A stretch of 64,000 bases of DNA. Origin: Wujia chipingensis. GTDB taxonomy: Bacteria; Bacillota; Clostridia; Lachnospirales; Lachnospiraceae. Below, piece after piece: positions 52,348-60,381 of the stretch. The position numbers and the translations under genes are program-made. The stretch spans positions 808,501 through 872,500 of the forward strand of contig NZ_CP060632.1 of NCBI RefSeq assembly GCF_014337155.1, read 5' to 3'. The stretch's first letter is position 1, and each line of letters begins with the position of its first letter. The notes under the pieces are model-generated. The model saw only the letters and a list, made by a program, of their open reading frames with translations. It made no database searches and was not told where the DNA came from.

Positions 52348-54744
52348 ATGGATAAGATTACAAATACACGTTGCGTTGTAACCGGACTTGGTATGATCAG
52401 CGCAATCGGAAATAACGTAGATGAGTGCTTCGCAAATGCACTGGCTGGAAAAACAGGAATTGATAAGGTCGCATCTGTTGATACAACCGACTGCTATGCA
52501 AACCTTGGTGCAGAAGTACACTGTGATACACTGGATGAGATCGATGAGGCAAAGGATGTTGACCGTGTCAGCAAGCTCTGCCTGAAGGCTTCCAAGGAAG
52601 CACTCGATGATGCAGGTCTTGTGATCGATGAGAGTAATGCCGGTCGTGTCGGTGTTGTCATGGGAAGCTGCGTCGGTGGTGTTGTCAGTGTAGAAAATTA
52701 TGTAACAAAGGGTGAGCATGCAGAGGATATCAACAAGATGACGATTGCCTCGATTGCAAACCATGTAGCAAATATGGCAGGCGCAAAGGGTGTTGTCACA
52801 AACGTTGGTAATGCCTGCGCAGCAAGTACGATCAGTATTGCTTATGCGTGTGAGTTGATCCGTGCCGGTGTGGCAGATGCGTTTATCGTTGGTGGTGCCG
52901 ATGCATTTGCATCTGTTCCATTTTCAGGCTTCTTAGCTCTTCATGCGCTTTCTGAGCAGGCATGTTCGCCATTTAACCACAGCAACGGTATCACACTTGG
53001 TGAAGGTTCTGGTGCGATCATCGTGGAGAGCTATGAGCATGCAAAGAAGAGAAATGCGAAGATCTACTGTGACGTGCTTTCAGCAGGAATCAGCAGTGAT
53101 GCCCATCATATCACAGCACCACGTCCGGACGGACTTGGACAGATGTATGCGATTCGCGAGGCAATTGAGAAGTCAGGCATCGAGCCAAAGGATGTTGCAT
53201 ATGTAAATGCACACGGAACAGGAACCGCCAAGAACGACGAGGCAGAATTCCTCTCCTTACATACAATCTTTGATGAGACAAATCCAGACTTAAGCGTCAG
53301 CTCTACAAAGGCAATGGTTGGCCACTGCTTAGGTGCAGCCGGTGCGATCGAGGCAGTTTTCGCAATCAAGGCTCTGACAGAGAACAAGATTCCACCAACG
53401 ATCGGATATTCTGAGGAGGATATCGAGGCGCTCGGTGAGAAGGCAGGCACATTCGATTTCATGCCGAATACAATGAAGGAAAAGGATTTGCACTATGTAA
53501 TGTCTAACTCCTTTGCATTTGGCGGAAGCAATGCAAGTATCATCTTCTCGAAGGAGCCGGGCAATGTGAAGGAAACTGAGAACGATGAGAAGGTTTATAT
53601 CACAGGTCTTGGTATCGTCAGCCCACTTGGAAATGGCGTTGCCAACTATATCGATAAGGTCAATGCACAGACAAAGCCGGAAGCAGCGTCTGTACATGCA
53701 AATGTTGGAAAAGAAGATTACGATAAATATGGTTTGAAGATGGCATTCTACAGAAAGCTCGACAAATTCAGTCTGATGCAGGTCATCTCTGGTCTTGAGG
53801 CACTGCAGGAAGCAGGCATCGAGGTAACAGAGGAGAATGCAGAAGAGCTTGGTATGATCGTCGGAACCGGCGATGGCCCACTTACAACCGTATATGAGTT
53901 CCAGGAGCACATTTCTGAGAATGGAACAACAGCAGGTTCTGCCTTCAACTTCCCGAACACCGTTTACAATGCAGCAGGTGGATACCTCTCGATCAAGACA
54001 GGTATGCGTGGCTATAACGTAACAGTGACAAACGGCGCACAGTCTGGTATGAGCAGCTTGTGCTATGCATATAACGAGATCAAGCAGAACCGCGGCAAGG
54101 CAATGCTTGCAACTGGTACCGATGAGAACAGCGAGGTTATGGAGAAGCTCTATGCGAAGCTTGGCAAGGTAGCCGGAGATGTGAAGCAGGCATACGCTGG
54201 CGGTGACGGATTCGTGCTTGCCGATGGTAGTACGAGTATCGCACTCGAGAACGAGACATACGCAGCAAGCCACAATGCGAAGAAGTACGCAGAGGTATGT
54301 GGTTACGCCATGACACACGAAGGCGTTGCTTACGGTGATGTCGCAGGTACCGAAAAGGGACTGATGAACGCCATCGTAGATGCAGCCGCTATGGCAGGCA
54401 TCACATTGGATCAGATTGATGCCGTTTACGGATTCGCAAATGGTGCCGACGAAGTCGACACATTGGAGCGCCATGTGTACGAAGAAATTTTCGCAGGAAA
54501 GGTTCCTGTACATCAGGTCAGAGATTATACAGGTGAAGGCAGAGCTGCAAGCTCCGCACTGTCTGTTGCACATGCTGCACTTACACTGTCCGGAGATCTT
54601 GCCACAAGACAGAATGCTTACTATGTAACAACCGAAGAGGTAACGAAGGAAGTTGTCGACACATCCGCATACAAGTATGTACTCGCAACAAGCTGTGCCA
54701 TCGGTGGCAGCTATGCCGCAGTCATCTTAAAGAAAGTGGCATAG
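52348..54744 (+). CDS. Fused ketosynthase / chain-length-factor-like protein
   Basis: A 798-residue protein made of two FabF-like thiolase-fold domains. Domain 1 (about 1-405) is active by motif: Cys157 in NACAAS, His289 in NAHGTGT and His326 in VGHCLGAAGA, and ends SFAFGGSNASIIF. Domain 2 (about 414-798) has Gln565 at the nucleophile position (TNGAQSGMSS), NGADE instead of the first His motif and TGEGRAASS instead of the second. A Gln in place of Cys is the mark of chain length factors (KS-beta) in type II polyketide synthases. A fused KS-CLF is unusual, as these are normally separate subunits. GGAGA precedes ATG 52348. Confidence 0.85.
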   Translation: MDKITNTRCVVTGLGMISAIGNNVDECFANALAGKTGIDKVASVDTTDCYANLGAEVHCDTLDEIDEAKDVDRVSKLCLKASKEALDDAGLVIDESNAGRVGVVMGSCVGGVVSVENYVTKGEHAEDINKMTIASIANHVANMAGAKGVVTNVGNACAASTISIAYACELIRAGVADAFIVGGADAFASVPFSGFLALHALSEQACSPFNHSNGITLGEGSGAIIVESYEHAKKRNAKIYCDVLSAGISSDAHHITAPRPDGLGQMYAIREAIEKSGIEPKDVAYVNAHGTGTAKNDEAEFLSLHTIFDETNPDLSVSSTKAMVGHCLGAAGAIEAVFAIKALTENKIPPTIGYSEEDIEALGEKAGTFDFMPNTMKEKDLHYVMSNSFAFGGSNASIIFSKEPGNVKETENDEKVYITGLGIVSPLGNGVANYIDKVNAQTKPEAASVHANVGKEDYDKYGLKMAFYRKLDKFSLMQVISGLEALQEAGIEVTEENAEELGMIVGTGDGPLTTVYEFQEHISENGTTAGSAFNFPNTVYNAAGGYLSIKTGMRGYNVTVTNGAQSGMSSLCYAYNEIKQNRGKAMLATGTDENSEVMEKLYAKLGKVAGDVKQAYAGGDGFVLADGSTSIALENETYAASHNAKKYAEVCGYAMTHEGVAYGDVAGTEKGLMNAIVDAAAMAGITLDQIDAVYGFANGADEVDTLERHVYEEIFAGKVPVHQVRDYTGEGRAASSALSVAHAALTLSGDLATRQNAYYVTTEEVTKEVVDTSAYKYVLATSCAIGGSYAAVILKKVA

Positions 54745-54801
54745 TATGGATTATAAAAAGATAATTATAGAGGCAATTGCGAACAAAAAGATAAAGTGAA
54801 T

Positions 54802-55034
54802 TATATATTTCCAGTTTGTTTCATGAACATATACGATATGTTTGAATATTAGAAGTTCTTAATGTTCTGTAATAATATTAGCCATGTTTGAACACGATGT
54901 TCAAACAAGCCGTCATTGAGCCATGGATGGCGAATTGACGGCGGTGGCGCATATTATAGATACATATATCAGAACATTTAGAACTTCTTAGATTCAATAC
55001 ATTGTATATGGAATGAACAAACTGGAAATATATA
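54802..55034 (+). ncRNA. Structured RNA, family 2, copy B (before fabG)
   Basis: A 233-base fold occupying most of the 344-bp ketosynthase-fabG gap. The outer helix pairs TATATATTTCCAGTTTGTT with AACAAACTGGAAATATATA, then GAATATTAGAAGTTCTTAAT with its complement to about 54995. The tip has TGTTTGAACA/TGTTCAAACA and GCCGTCA/TGACGGC around GCCAT/ATGGC, matching copy A at 11468; the GCCGCCA/TGGCGGC helix of copy A differs by a paired change. Its end is 54 bases before the fabG start. It may separate expression of fabG-fabZ from the upstream genes. Confidence 0.75.
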
Positions 55035-55088
55035 TTCGAGATATGTGGGGTTCGCAGTTGTAGAATATACAGAATAAAGGAGAAAAAC

Positions 55089-55829
55089 ATGACAAATGGT
55101 AAAGTAGCGCTTGTCACAGGCGCATCCCGCGGAATCGGGCGCGCATGTGCGATCAAGCTTGGAGAGGCTGGCTACAAGGTAGCCGTCAACTATAATTCAA
55201 ACGAAGCAGCTGCAAATGAAGTCGTAGAGAAGATCAAGGCAGCCGGAAGCGAAGCCGTTGCCATCAAGGCAAACGTATCCGATCTTGCCGAAGTAAAGAC
55301 AATGATGCGTGAGGTCATAAACACATTTGGACAGTTAGACGTCCTTGTCAACAACGCTGGAATCGTAAAGGATGAATTTGTCCTGATGATGAACCCGGAT
55401 ACGATTGATCAGTGTCTCGACCTGAACATCAAGGGATACATGTACTGTACCCAGCAGGCAGTTTTGAAGATGTTCTCGAAGAAACAGGGCGTGATCGTGA
55501 ATGTATCATCCGTAAGTTCCAAGCTTGCAGTACCGGGACAGAGTGTATACAGCGCAACGAAAGGCGCTGTGAACTCCATGACAGCCACGATGGCAAAGGA
55601 ACTTGCACCATATGGAATCCGCGTCAATGCAGTGGCACCGGGCTTTATCGCAACCGATATGGTAGAGGCATTGCCGGAAGATAAGAAGGAAGAATATTTA
55701 AAGGATATTCCGATGAAGCGGTTTGGTACAGCCGAGGAAATCGGTGATGTAGTTACGATGCTTGCCGGACCTGCATGCTCCTACATGACAGGGCAGGTCA
55801 TTGTATTGGATGGAGGACTGAGCCTGTAA
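55089..55829 (+). CDS. fabG: 3-Oxoacyl-ACP reductase (SDR family)
   Basis: A 246-residue short-chain dehydrogenase. It has the NADPH motif TGASRGIGRACA, NNAG in the expected place, and the catalytic Ser...Tyr-xxx-Lys in VSSVSSKLAV...YSATKGA. GQVIVLDGGLSL is the C-terminal consensus. It reduces 3-ketoacyl-ACP, giving the KR step of this acyl-synthase set. It follows the structured RNA and overlaps the dehydratase gene (TAATG). It may be a second copy besides a housekeeping fabG elsewhere. Confidence 0.93.
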   Translation: MTNGKVALVTGASRGIGRACAIKLGEAGYKVAVNYNSNEAAANEVVEKIKAAGSEAVAIKANVSDLAEVKTMMREVINTFGQLDVLVNNAGIVKDEFVLMMNPDTIDQCLDLNIKGYMYCTQQAVLKMFSKKQGVIVNVSSVSSKLAVPGQSVYSATKGAVNSMTATMAKELAPYGIRVNAVAPGFIATDMVEALPEDKKEEYLKDIPMKRFGTAEEIGDVVTMLAGPACSYMTGQVIVLDGGLSL

Positions 55830-56275
55830 TGATGAATATTAACGAAGTACAAAAAAGAATCAAGCAGCGCCCACCGTTCCAGATGATCGAGAAGGTTTTA
55901 GAGGTGGAAGACGGCGAATATGCAAAGGGAATCAAATGCGTTTCCGTGAATGAACCATATTTTGCAGGACACTTTCCGGATGCACCGATTATGCCGGGTG
56001 TGCTGGTCATTGAGGCGTGTGCGCAGCTTTGCTCGATTACGATGGAGAGTCAGGGCACGGAGGACGATAAGATCTATGTGCTGTTAAAGTGCGAGGAATT
56101 CAAGTTCTTAAGACCGGTCATTCCGGGCGATTGCCTGGAGATTGAAGTCCGCAAGGAAAGCGGCGGTGCCGGACTGGTGAAGTTTAATGCGAAGGTAACG
56201 GTTGATGGAAAGGTAAAAGCAAAGGGAATCCTTGCATTTACATCCATGAACAAAGAGGATATTTATAACCAATAA
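55829..56275 (+). CDS. fabZ: 3-Hydroxyacyl-ACP dehydratase (FabZ-like)
   Basis: A 148-residue hot-dog-fold dehydratase. The catalytic His and Glu regions are in YFAGHFPDAPIMPGVLVIEA. RPPFQMIEKVLEVE is the usual N-terminal block. It removes water from the FabG product to leave a trans double bond. No enoyl reductase is in the operon, so double bonds would remain. Start codons at 55829 and 55832 are both possible; the first overlaps the fabG stop. It ends the unit that begins at 50398. Confidence 0.93.
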   Translation: MMNINEVQKRIKQRPPFQMIEKVLEVEDGEYAKGIKCVSVNEPYFAGHFPDAPIMPGVLVIEACAQLCSITMESQGTEDDKIYVLLKCEEFKFLRPVIPGDCLEIEVRKESGGAGLVKFNAKVTVDGKVKAKGILAFTSMNKEDIYNQ

Positions 56276-56355
56276 AATATACATATTTTGAGAACTCTTT
56301 TTAATATGTAAAAAAAGTAAAAAAAGTTATTCCTTTTTTCGATGTTTAATGCTAT

Positions 56356-56361
56356 TATAAT
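56356..56361 (+). promoter_or_regulatory. -10 element before the transporter gene
   Basis: TATAAT at 56356-56361, with no clear -35 at 17 bp, lies in the 161-bp gap after fabZ. The AT-rich stretch before it contains A and T runs but no strong hairpin. An AAGGAGG site precedes the transporter ATG. Confidence 0.4.
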
Positions 56362-56436
56362 GCAGGTTGAAAAATCAATGTGCAACTTGTCACAGGTACA
56401 TATGTGGCATAACATAGATTAAAGGAGGACGATGAT

Positions 56437-57810
56437 ATGACAGTAGCACAGATTTTGGCTGTATCCATCTTTGTAGTCATGTTTGTGTTGATGGTGCTGG
56501 ATAAGATCGAAAAACAGTACATCACACTCGTGGCTGGCGCACTGACACTGATCCTTGTATTTGGTGTGGCAATGCATAGCATGGATGCGGTCATCGAGAC
56601 ATTGAATGTAAAGAATATTTTCACGAAGGGATTCTGGATTACATCCGGTGAGGGTTCCGAGGAGTCATCCGGTATCAACTGGGCGACGATTATATTCCTT
56701 GCAGGTATGATGGTAATGGTAGAAGGTATGGCAAAGGCCGGATTCTTCCGGTGGTTATGCTTACGCCTTGCGAAGCTGGTGCATTATAAGCCAATACCGT
56801 TGTTCGTGACGTTTATGGTCATGGCAGCCGTTTTGTCGATGTTCATTGACAGTATTACGGTTATTTTGTTCCTTGCAGCCGTTACGATCGAGCTTGCGAA
56901 GCTGTTGCATTTAGATCCGGTGCCGATGATTCTGTCAGAGGTGTTCTGTGCGAACTTGGGTGGTTCGGCAACGATGTGTGGTGACCCACCAAATATCATC
57001 ATCGGAACAGGACTGGGACTTTCATTCTCCGACTTTTTGACAAATACCGGTCTGATCGTCGGTATCTGCCTTGTTGTAGTTATTATTTACTTTTACCTTG
57101 TATACCGCAAGGAGTTGCTGTCAGAAGAGTCACAGGAGCTGGATACATCCAACATTCCAGACCCTTCTACAGCCATTACAGACAAGAAGAAGTTTATCAT
57201 CAGCAGCGTGATTTTTGCATGTGCGGTGGTACTTCTTGTATCGCATGCATCAACAGGTCTGACGGTTGCGTTTATCGGTACGGTTATCGCGATCATTACT
57301 CTGGTCACATCCGGAAAAGATGCGTTAGAACTGCTTAAAAAAGTAGATTATAAGACACTGTTATTCTTCATCGGATTGTTTATTGTCGTTGGAGGATTGG
57401 AGCAGACAGGAATCCTGAAGTCCATCGCATCCTTCATCGGTAAGGTCAGTGGTGGAAATGTATATGTGATGGTAGCAATTATCATTTGGATCTCTGCGAT
57501 TGCAAGTGCATTTGTAGATAATATCCCATTTGCAGCAACGATGCTTCCAATCATCAAGAGCCTGGCAGGTGCAAACCAGCCATTGCTTGATTGCCTTGCA
57601 TGGACATTGTCCATCGGAACTGATATCGGTGGCAGTGCAACGCCAATCGGAGCTTCTGCAAATGTTGTTGGTACATCTGTGGCAGCAAAGAACGGATATC
57701 CGATCGGATGGGGCAGATATTGTAAGACAGCCGCTCCGGCGATGATTATCGTTGTGACGATTTCTATGCTTATGATCTTCCTGCGTTACTGTGGCGGTGT
57801 AACGATGTAA
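56437..57810 (+). CDS. ArsB/NhaD/SLC13-superfamily ion transporter
   Basis: A 457-residue protein with about 11-12 membrane helices. MFIDSITVILFLAAVTIELA and the re-entrant signature GGSATMCGDPPNIIIGTGLG are characteristic of the ArsB/NhaD/P-protein branch of the ion transporter superfamily, and a second similar loop (GTDIGGSATPIGASANVVGT) is present in the C-terminal half. Members move arsenite, Na+/H+, citrate or dicarboxylates; the substrate here cannot be told. It sits between the acyl-synthase operon and the ROK kinase gene with its own -10, so a shared role with either is uncertain. Confidence 0.85.
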   Translation: MTVAQILAVSIFVVMFVLMVLDKIEKQYITLVAGALTLILVFGVAMHSMDAVIETLNVKNIFTKGFWITSGEGSEESSGINWATIIFLAGMMVMVEGMAKAGFFRWLCLRLAKLVHYKPIPLFVTFMVMAAVLSMFIDSITVILFLAAVTIELAKLLHLDPVPMILSEVFCANLGGSATMCGDPPNIIIGTGLGLSFSDFLTNTGLIVGICLVVVIIYFYLVYRKELLSEESQELDTSNIPDPSTAITDKKKFIISSVIFACAVVLLVSHASTGLTVAFIGTVIAIITLVTSGKDALELLKKVDYKTLLFFIGLFIVVGGLEQTGILKSIASFIGKVSGGNVYVMVAIIIWISAIASAFVDNIPFAATMLPIIKSLAGANQPLLDCLAWTLSIGTDIGGSATPIGASANVVGTSVAAKNGYPIGWGRYCKTAAPAMIIVVTISMLMIFLRYCGGVTM

Positions 57811-57863
57811 GAGTGCGTGCCACAATATCCGGATAACAGAATATAGAAACGAACGAAACAAAA

Positions 57864-57909
57864 CTCCGTGCATCGTCTCCGGTGCGCGGAGTAAATTATA
57901 TCAGGAGAC
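57864..57909 (+). promoter_or_regulatory. H-type pseudoknot leader, riboswitch candidate before ROK gene
   Basis: Stem 1 is CTCCGTGCA (57864-57872) with TGCGCGGAG (57883-57891). Its loop contains GTCTCC (57875-57880), which pairs with GGAGAC (57904-57909). The connecting loops are TC, GG and an A/T-rich 12-mer, an ideal H-type pseudoknot. Just downstream CGCGCGGATGC occurs twice, and GATGC there can compete with GCATC of stem 1. The second repeat is about 20 bases from the ribosome binding site. No known riboswitch class is recognised. Confidence 0.5.
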
Positions 57910-57965
57910 GCGCGGATGCGTGTGTGAATTATCGCGCGGATGCAGGGAAATATAGGAGGTGGCAT

Positions 57966-58982
57966 ATGTATTTAGTATTTGATGTGGGTGGTACATTTAT
58001 CAAGTATGCGCTCATGGATCAGAAGGGCAAGATTTATGAGAAGTATAAAGTCCCGACGCCGTTCCAGGATGGAAAAGTGGACGATAATGGCGATGAGATT
58101 ACACCGTATACGGTGAAAACAGAAGATGGTATTGCCGCATTTCTCGAGCAGATTGATATTATATACGGAAAGTATAGCAAGGAATATCAGATTACGGGAA
58201 TTGCGATGAGCCTTCCCGGGCAGGTGAATGTGAATCAGGGTATTGTTTATGGTGGTGGCAGTCTGCCTTACCTTGACCGGGTGCCACTTGGCAATCTGAT
58301 CAGCAGACGATGCGGAAATGTTCCGGTTGCACTTGAAAATGATGCAAAGTGCGCCGCACTTGCAGAGGTCTGGATTGGAAACGCCAAGGATTGCAAAGAT
58401 GCCTGCGTGCTTGTGTTTGGTACCGGAATTGGTGGCGGTATTATTATTGACCGGAAGGTGCGCCATGGTGTCGGCATGATTGCAGGAGAGATGTCCTTTT
58501 TGTATGACGGACTTCCGATTGAGGATGTGGACAAGATCCGTCCGCTCGAAGAAATCAATTCAAAGCAAGGGGGAGAACTACCGGATCCTTGTATATGGAC
58601 GCAGCAGGCATCTGTGCAGGCGCTTCGCCGGAAGGTTGCTAAGGCAAAAGGTCTCAAGTGGCAGGAAGTAAACGGTGAGGATATCTATGAGATGGCAGAG
58701 ACCGATCCGGAGATTCAGGATATTCTGGAACGGATGTATTACAACATTGCATGGCATTGCTGCAATCTCTATATCACACTGGCACCGGAGATTATCCTGA
58801 TTGGTGGTGGCATCAGTGCACAGCCGAAGTTTATGGAGGGAATCATCAAATACACATCGAAGCTGCGGCGTCTGTCTTATATTTATGAGCGGATGAAGAT
58901 TGACTTATGCAAATTCGGTAATGATTCGAACCTGATCGGTGCATTGTTTAATTTCTTGCAGAAATATGACCTTGCCAAGTAA
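57966..58982 (+). CDS. ROK-family sugar kinase
   Basis: A 338-residue ROK protein. The phosphate-binding VFDVGGTFIKYALMD begins the N-terminal domain; SLPGQVNVNQGIV, LENDAKCAALAEVWIGNA and FGTGIGGGIIIDRKVRHGVG follow. The zinc cluster of many ROK proteins (CxCGxxGC) is not seen. There is no N-terminal HTH, so it is a kinase rather than a repressor. The sugar is unknown. ATG 57966 follows AGGAGGTGGC; the frame from 57882 overlaps the pseudoknot leader and is rejected. A Nudix gene follows. Confidence 0.9.
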   Translation: MYLVFDVGGTFIKYALMDQKGKIYEKYKVPTPFQDGKVDDNGDEITPYTVKTEDGIAAFLEQIDIIYGKYSKEYQITGIAMSLPGQVNVNQGIVYGGGSLPYLDRVPLGNLISRRCGNVPVALENDAKCAALAEVWIGNAKDCKDACVLVFGTGIGGGIIIDRKVRHGVGMIAGEMSFLYDGLPIEDVDKIRPLEEINSKQGGELPDPCIWTQQASVQALRRKVAKAKGLKWQEVNGEDIYEMAETDPEIQDILERMYYNIAWHCCNLYITLAPEIILIGGGISAQPKFMEGIIKYTSKLRRLSYIYERMKIDLCKFGNDSNLIGALFNFLQKYDLAK

Positions 58983-59053
58983 AGAAAATGATGAATGAAA
59001 ATGTGGGCGTTCCCCGCGGTAGATGCAGTCGGGAGCCCGCAAGGAGGACATAC

Positions 59054-59554
59054 ATGGAATTATGGGATATCTACGACCGGGACAAACAGCGTACCGGACG
59101 AACAATGAAACGAAATGACTGGCATATGCAGCCTGGAGATTTTCATCTGACCGTGCTTGGCGTGATCCGTCATACAAATGGTAAATATCTGATCACGAAG
59201 CGTGTCATGACAAAGGCATGGGCACCGGGAAGCTGGGAAGTATCTGGTGGTGCGGCGCAGGCAGGCGAGGACTCTTTGGATGCCGTAAAGCGCGAAATCA
59301 AAGAAGAAACCGGACTGGATGTATCTTCCTTTGAAGGTGGTTTTGTCTTTTCTTATACACGCGAGAATCCGGAGGAGGGTGACAACTATTTTGTGGACAT
59401 CTATCGATTTACCGGAGATTTTACAGAGAAAGATCTGCATCTGCAGGAGGCAGAGACAGATGGATATATGTTAGCGACTGCTGAGGAAATCGAAGCGCTT
59501 GGCGCACAGGGCAAGTTCTTGCACTATGACAGTATCAAACAAGTATTTTCATAA
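59054..59554 (+). CDS. Nudix hydrolase
   Basis: A 166-residue Nudix protein. The Nudix box GGAAQAGEDSLDAVKREIKE followed by ETGL has all required residues. The N-terminus (ELWDIYDRDKQRTGRTMKRN) resembles the IDI-like Nudix subfamily, whose members act on diverse diphosphates. The specific substrate is unknown. AAGGAGGA precedes ATG 59054; an earlier start at 58988 is less supported. It is 71 bp after the ROK gene and probably cotranscribed. Confidence 0.9.
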   Translation: MELWDIYDRDKQRTGRTMKRNDWHMQPGDFHLTVLGVIRHTNGKYLITKRVMTKAWAPGSWEVSGGAAQAGEDSLDAVKREIKEETGLDVSSFEGGFVFSYTRENPEEGDNYFVDIYRFTGDFTEKDLHLQEAETDGYMLATAEEIEALGAQGKFLHYDSIKQVFS

Positions 59555-59586
59555 AATTTACAAAAAAATCAAAAAAAACATATTTT

Positions 59587-59618
59587 GATGCTAAAATGAT
59601 GCAACAATGATGTAAAAT
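59587..59618 (+). promoter_or_regulatory. Response-regulator-type direct-repeat promoter before system 2
   Basis: GATGCTAAAAT (59587-59597), GATGCAACAAT (59598-59608) and a third GATG (59609) are 11 bp apart. The -10 TAAAAT (59613-59618, with TG before it) starts 15 bp after the second repeat, the same geometry as the promoters at 26502, 38457 and 62816. Autoregulation by the regulator encoded at 59726 is likely. Confidence 0.65.
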
Positions 59619-59620
59619 AG

Positions 59621-59656
59621 CAGAGAGAGGTCAGAGATGGCTCCTCTCTGTTTTTT
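59621..59656 (+). terminator. Terminator or attenuator between Nudix gene and system 2
   Basis: CAGAGAGAGG (59621-59630) pairs with CCTCTCTG (59643-59650), followed by six T residues. It can end the Nudix transcript, but it also lies immediately at the start of any transcript from the direct-repeat promoter, so it may attenuate system 2. Confidence 0.8.
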
Positions 59657-59725
59657 GTGCAACCGACCGTCATACGGAATGGTTTGCATTAAGCCGTCAT
59701 TTACAAATAACAAGGAGACAGTTTT

Positions 59726-60379
59726 ATGAATCGAATTTTAGTTGTGGAAGATGATACATCCATCTCCAATGTTATAGAGATCAGTTTACGGAATGCGGGG
59801 TATCTGTGTGATTGTGTTTACGACGGCACTTCGGTTTCCGGACAACTGGAGCAGGAGGTATATGATCTGGCACTCGTCGATATTATGCTGCCGGGACCGG
59901 ATGGATTTTCCCTGATGGAGTATTTCAACTATTATCATGTCCCGGTGATTTTTCTCACAGCGATGGGAGATGTGCAGGATAAGGTTAGGGGATTAAAGCT
60001 TGGCGCGGAAGATTATATGGTAAAGCCATTTGAAATCATCGAACTGCTTGCCAGAGTGGAACGTGTGCTGCGTCGGTATAATAAAGTATCACAGACACTT
60101 ACCGCATATGATATTGAGGTGGATACGCAGTCATTTCAGGTAAAAAAAGCCGGGGTGGAGATTCACCTGACGAAGAAAGAGTATGAGATTTTAGTGATGT
60201 TTATGCGAAACCCGAATGTCGCATTGTTCCGTGAGCGGATCTTCGAGAGTGTATGGCATGAACCATATTATGGGGACAGCCGTACGGTTGATCTGCATGT
60301 ACAGCGTCTGCGTAAGAAGCTTGGCTTGGAAGATAAAATTGTACCGGTATATAAGGTGGGATACCGGTTGGAGGTATAA
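59726..60379 (+). CDS. OmpR/PhoB-family response regulator (system 2)
   Basis: A 217-residue regulator, the same length as that of system 1. The receiver has EDD near the start, the phospho-acceptor Asp in LVDIMLPGPDG and Lys in YMVKPFE. The winged helix has LTKKEYEILV and the recognition region YGDSRTVDLHVQRLRKKLG, two conservative changes from system 1. It should therefore bind similar repeats. AAGGAGA precedes the ATG. The kinase gene starts 2 bp after its stop. Confidence 0.93.
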   Translation: MNRILVVEDDTSISNVIEISLRNAGYLCDCVYDGTSVSGQLEQEVYDLALVDIMLPGPDGFSLMEYFNYYHVPVIFLTAMGDVQDKVRGLKLGAEDYMVKPFEIIELLARVERVLRRYNKVSQTLTAYDIEVDTQSFQVKKAGVEIHLTKKEYEILVMFMRNPNVALFRERIFESVWHEPYYGDSRTVDLHVQRLRKKLGLEDKIVPVYKVGYRLEV

Positions 60380-60381
60380 GC

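Noticed and set aside
53329..54573. Minus-strand frame of 414 codons opposite the KS-CLF gene
   Set aside because: Composition is rich in Cys, His and Ile without domain signals, typical of an antisense shadow, while the plus-strand protein has clear motifs.
52348..56275. Reading these genes as the housekeeping fatty acid synthase
   Set aside because: fabH, fabD, fabK and acc genes are missing and the second KS domain is a CLF-like domain with Gln; still listed as a point to check.
57882..57965. N-terminal extension of the ROK kinase
   Set aside because: It overlaps the pseudoknot leader; the VFDVGGT start fits the family and has AGGAGGTGG before it.
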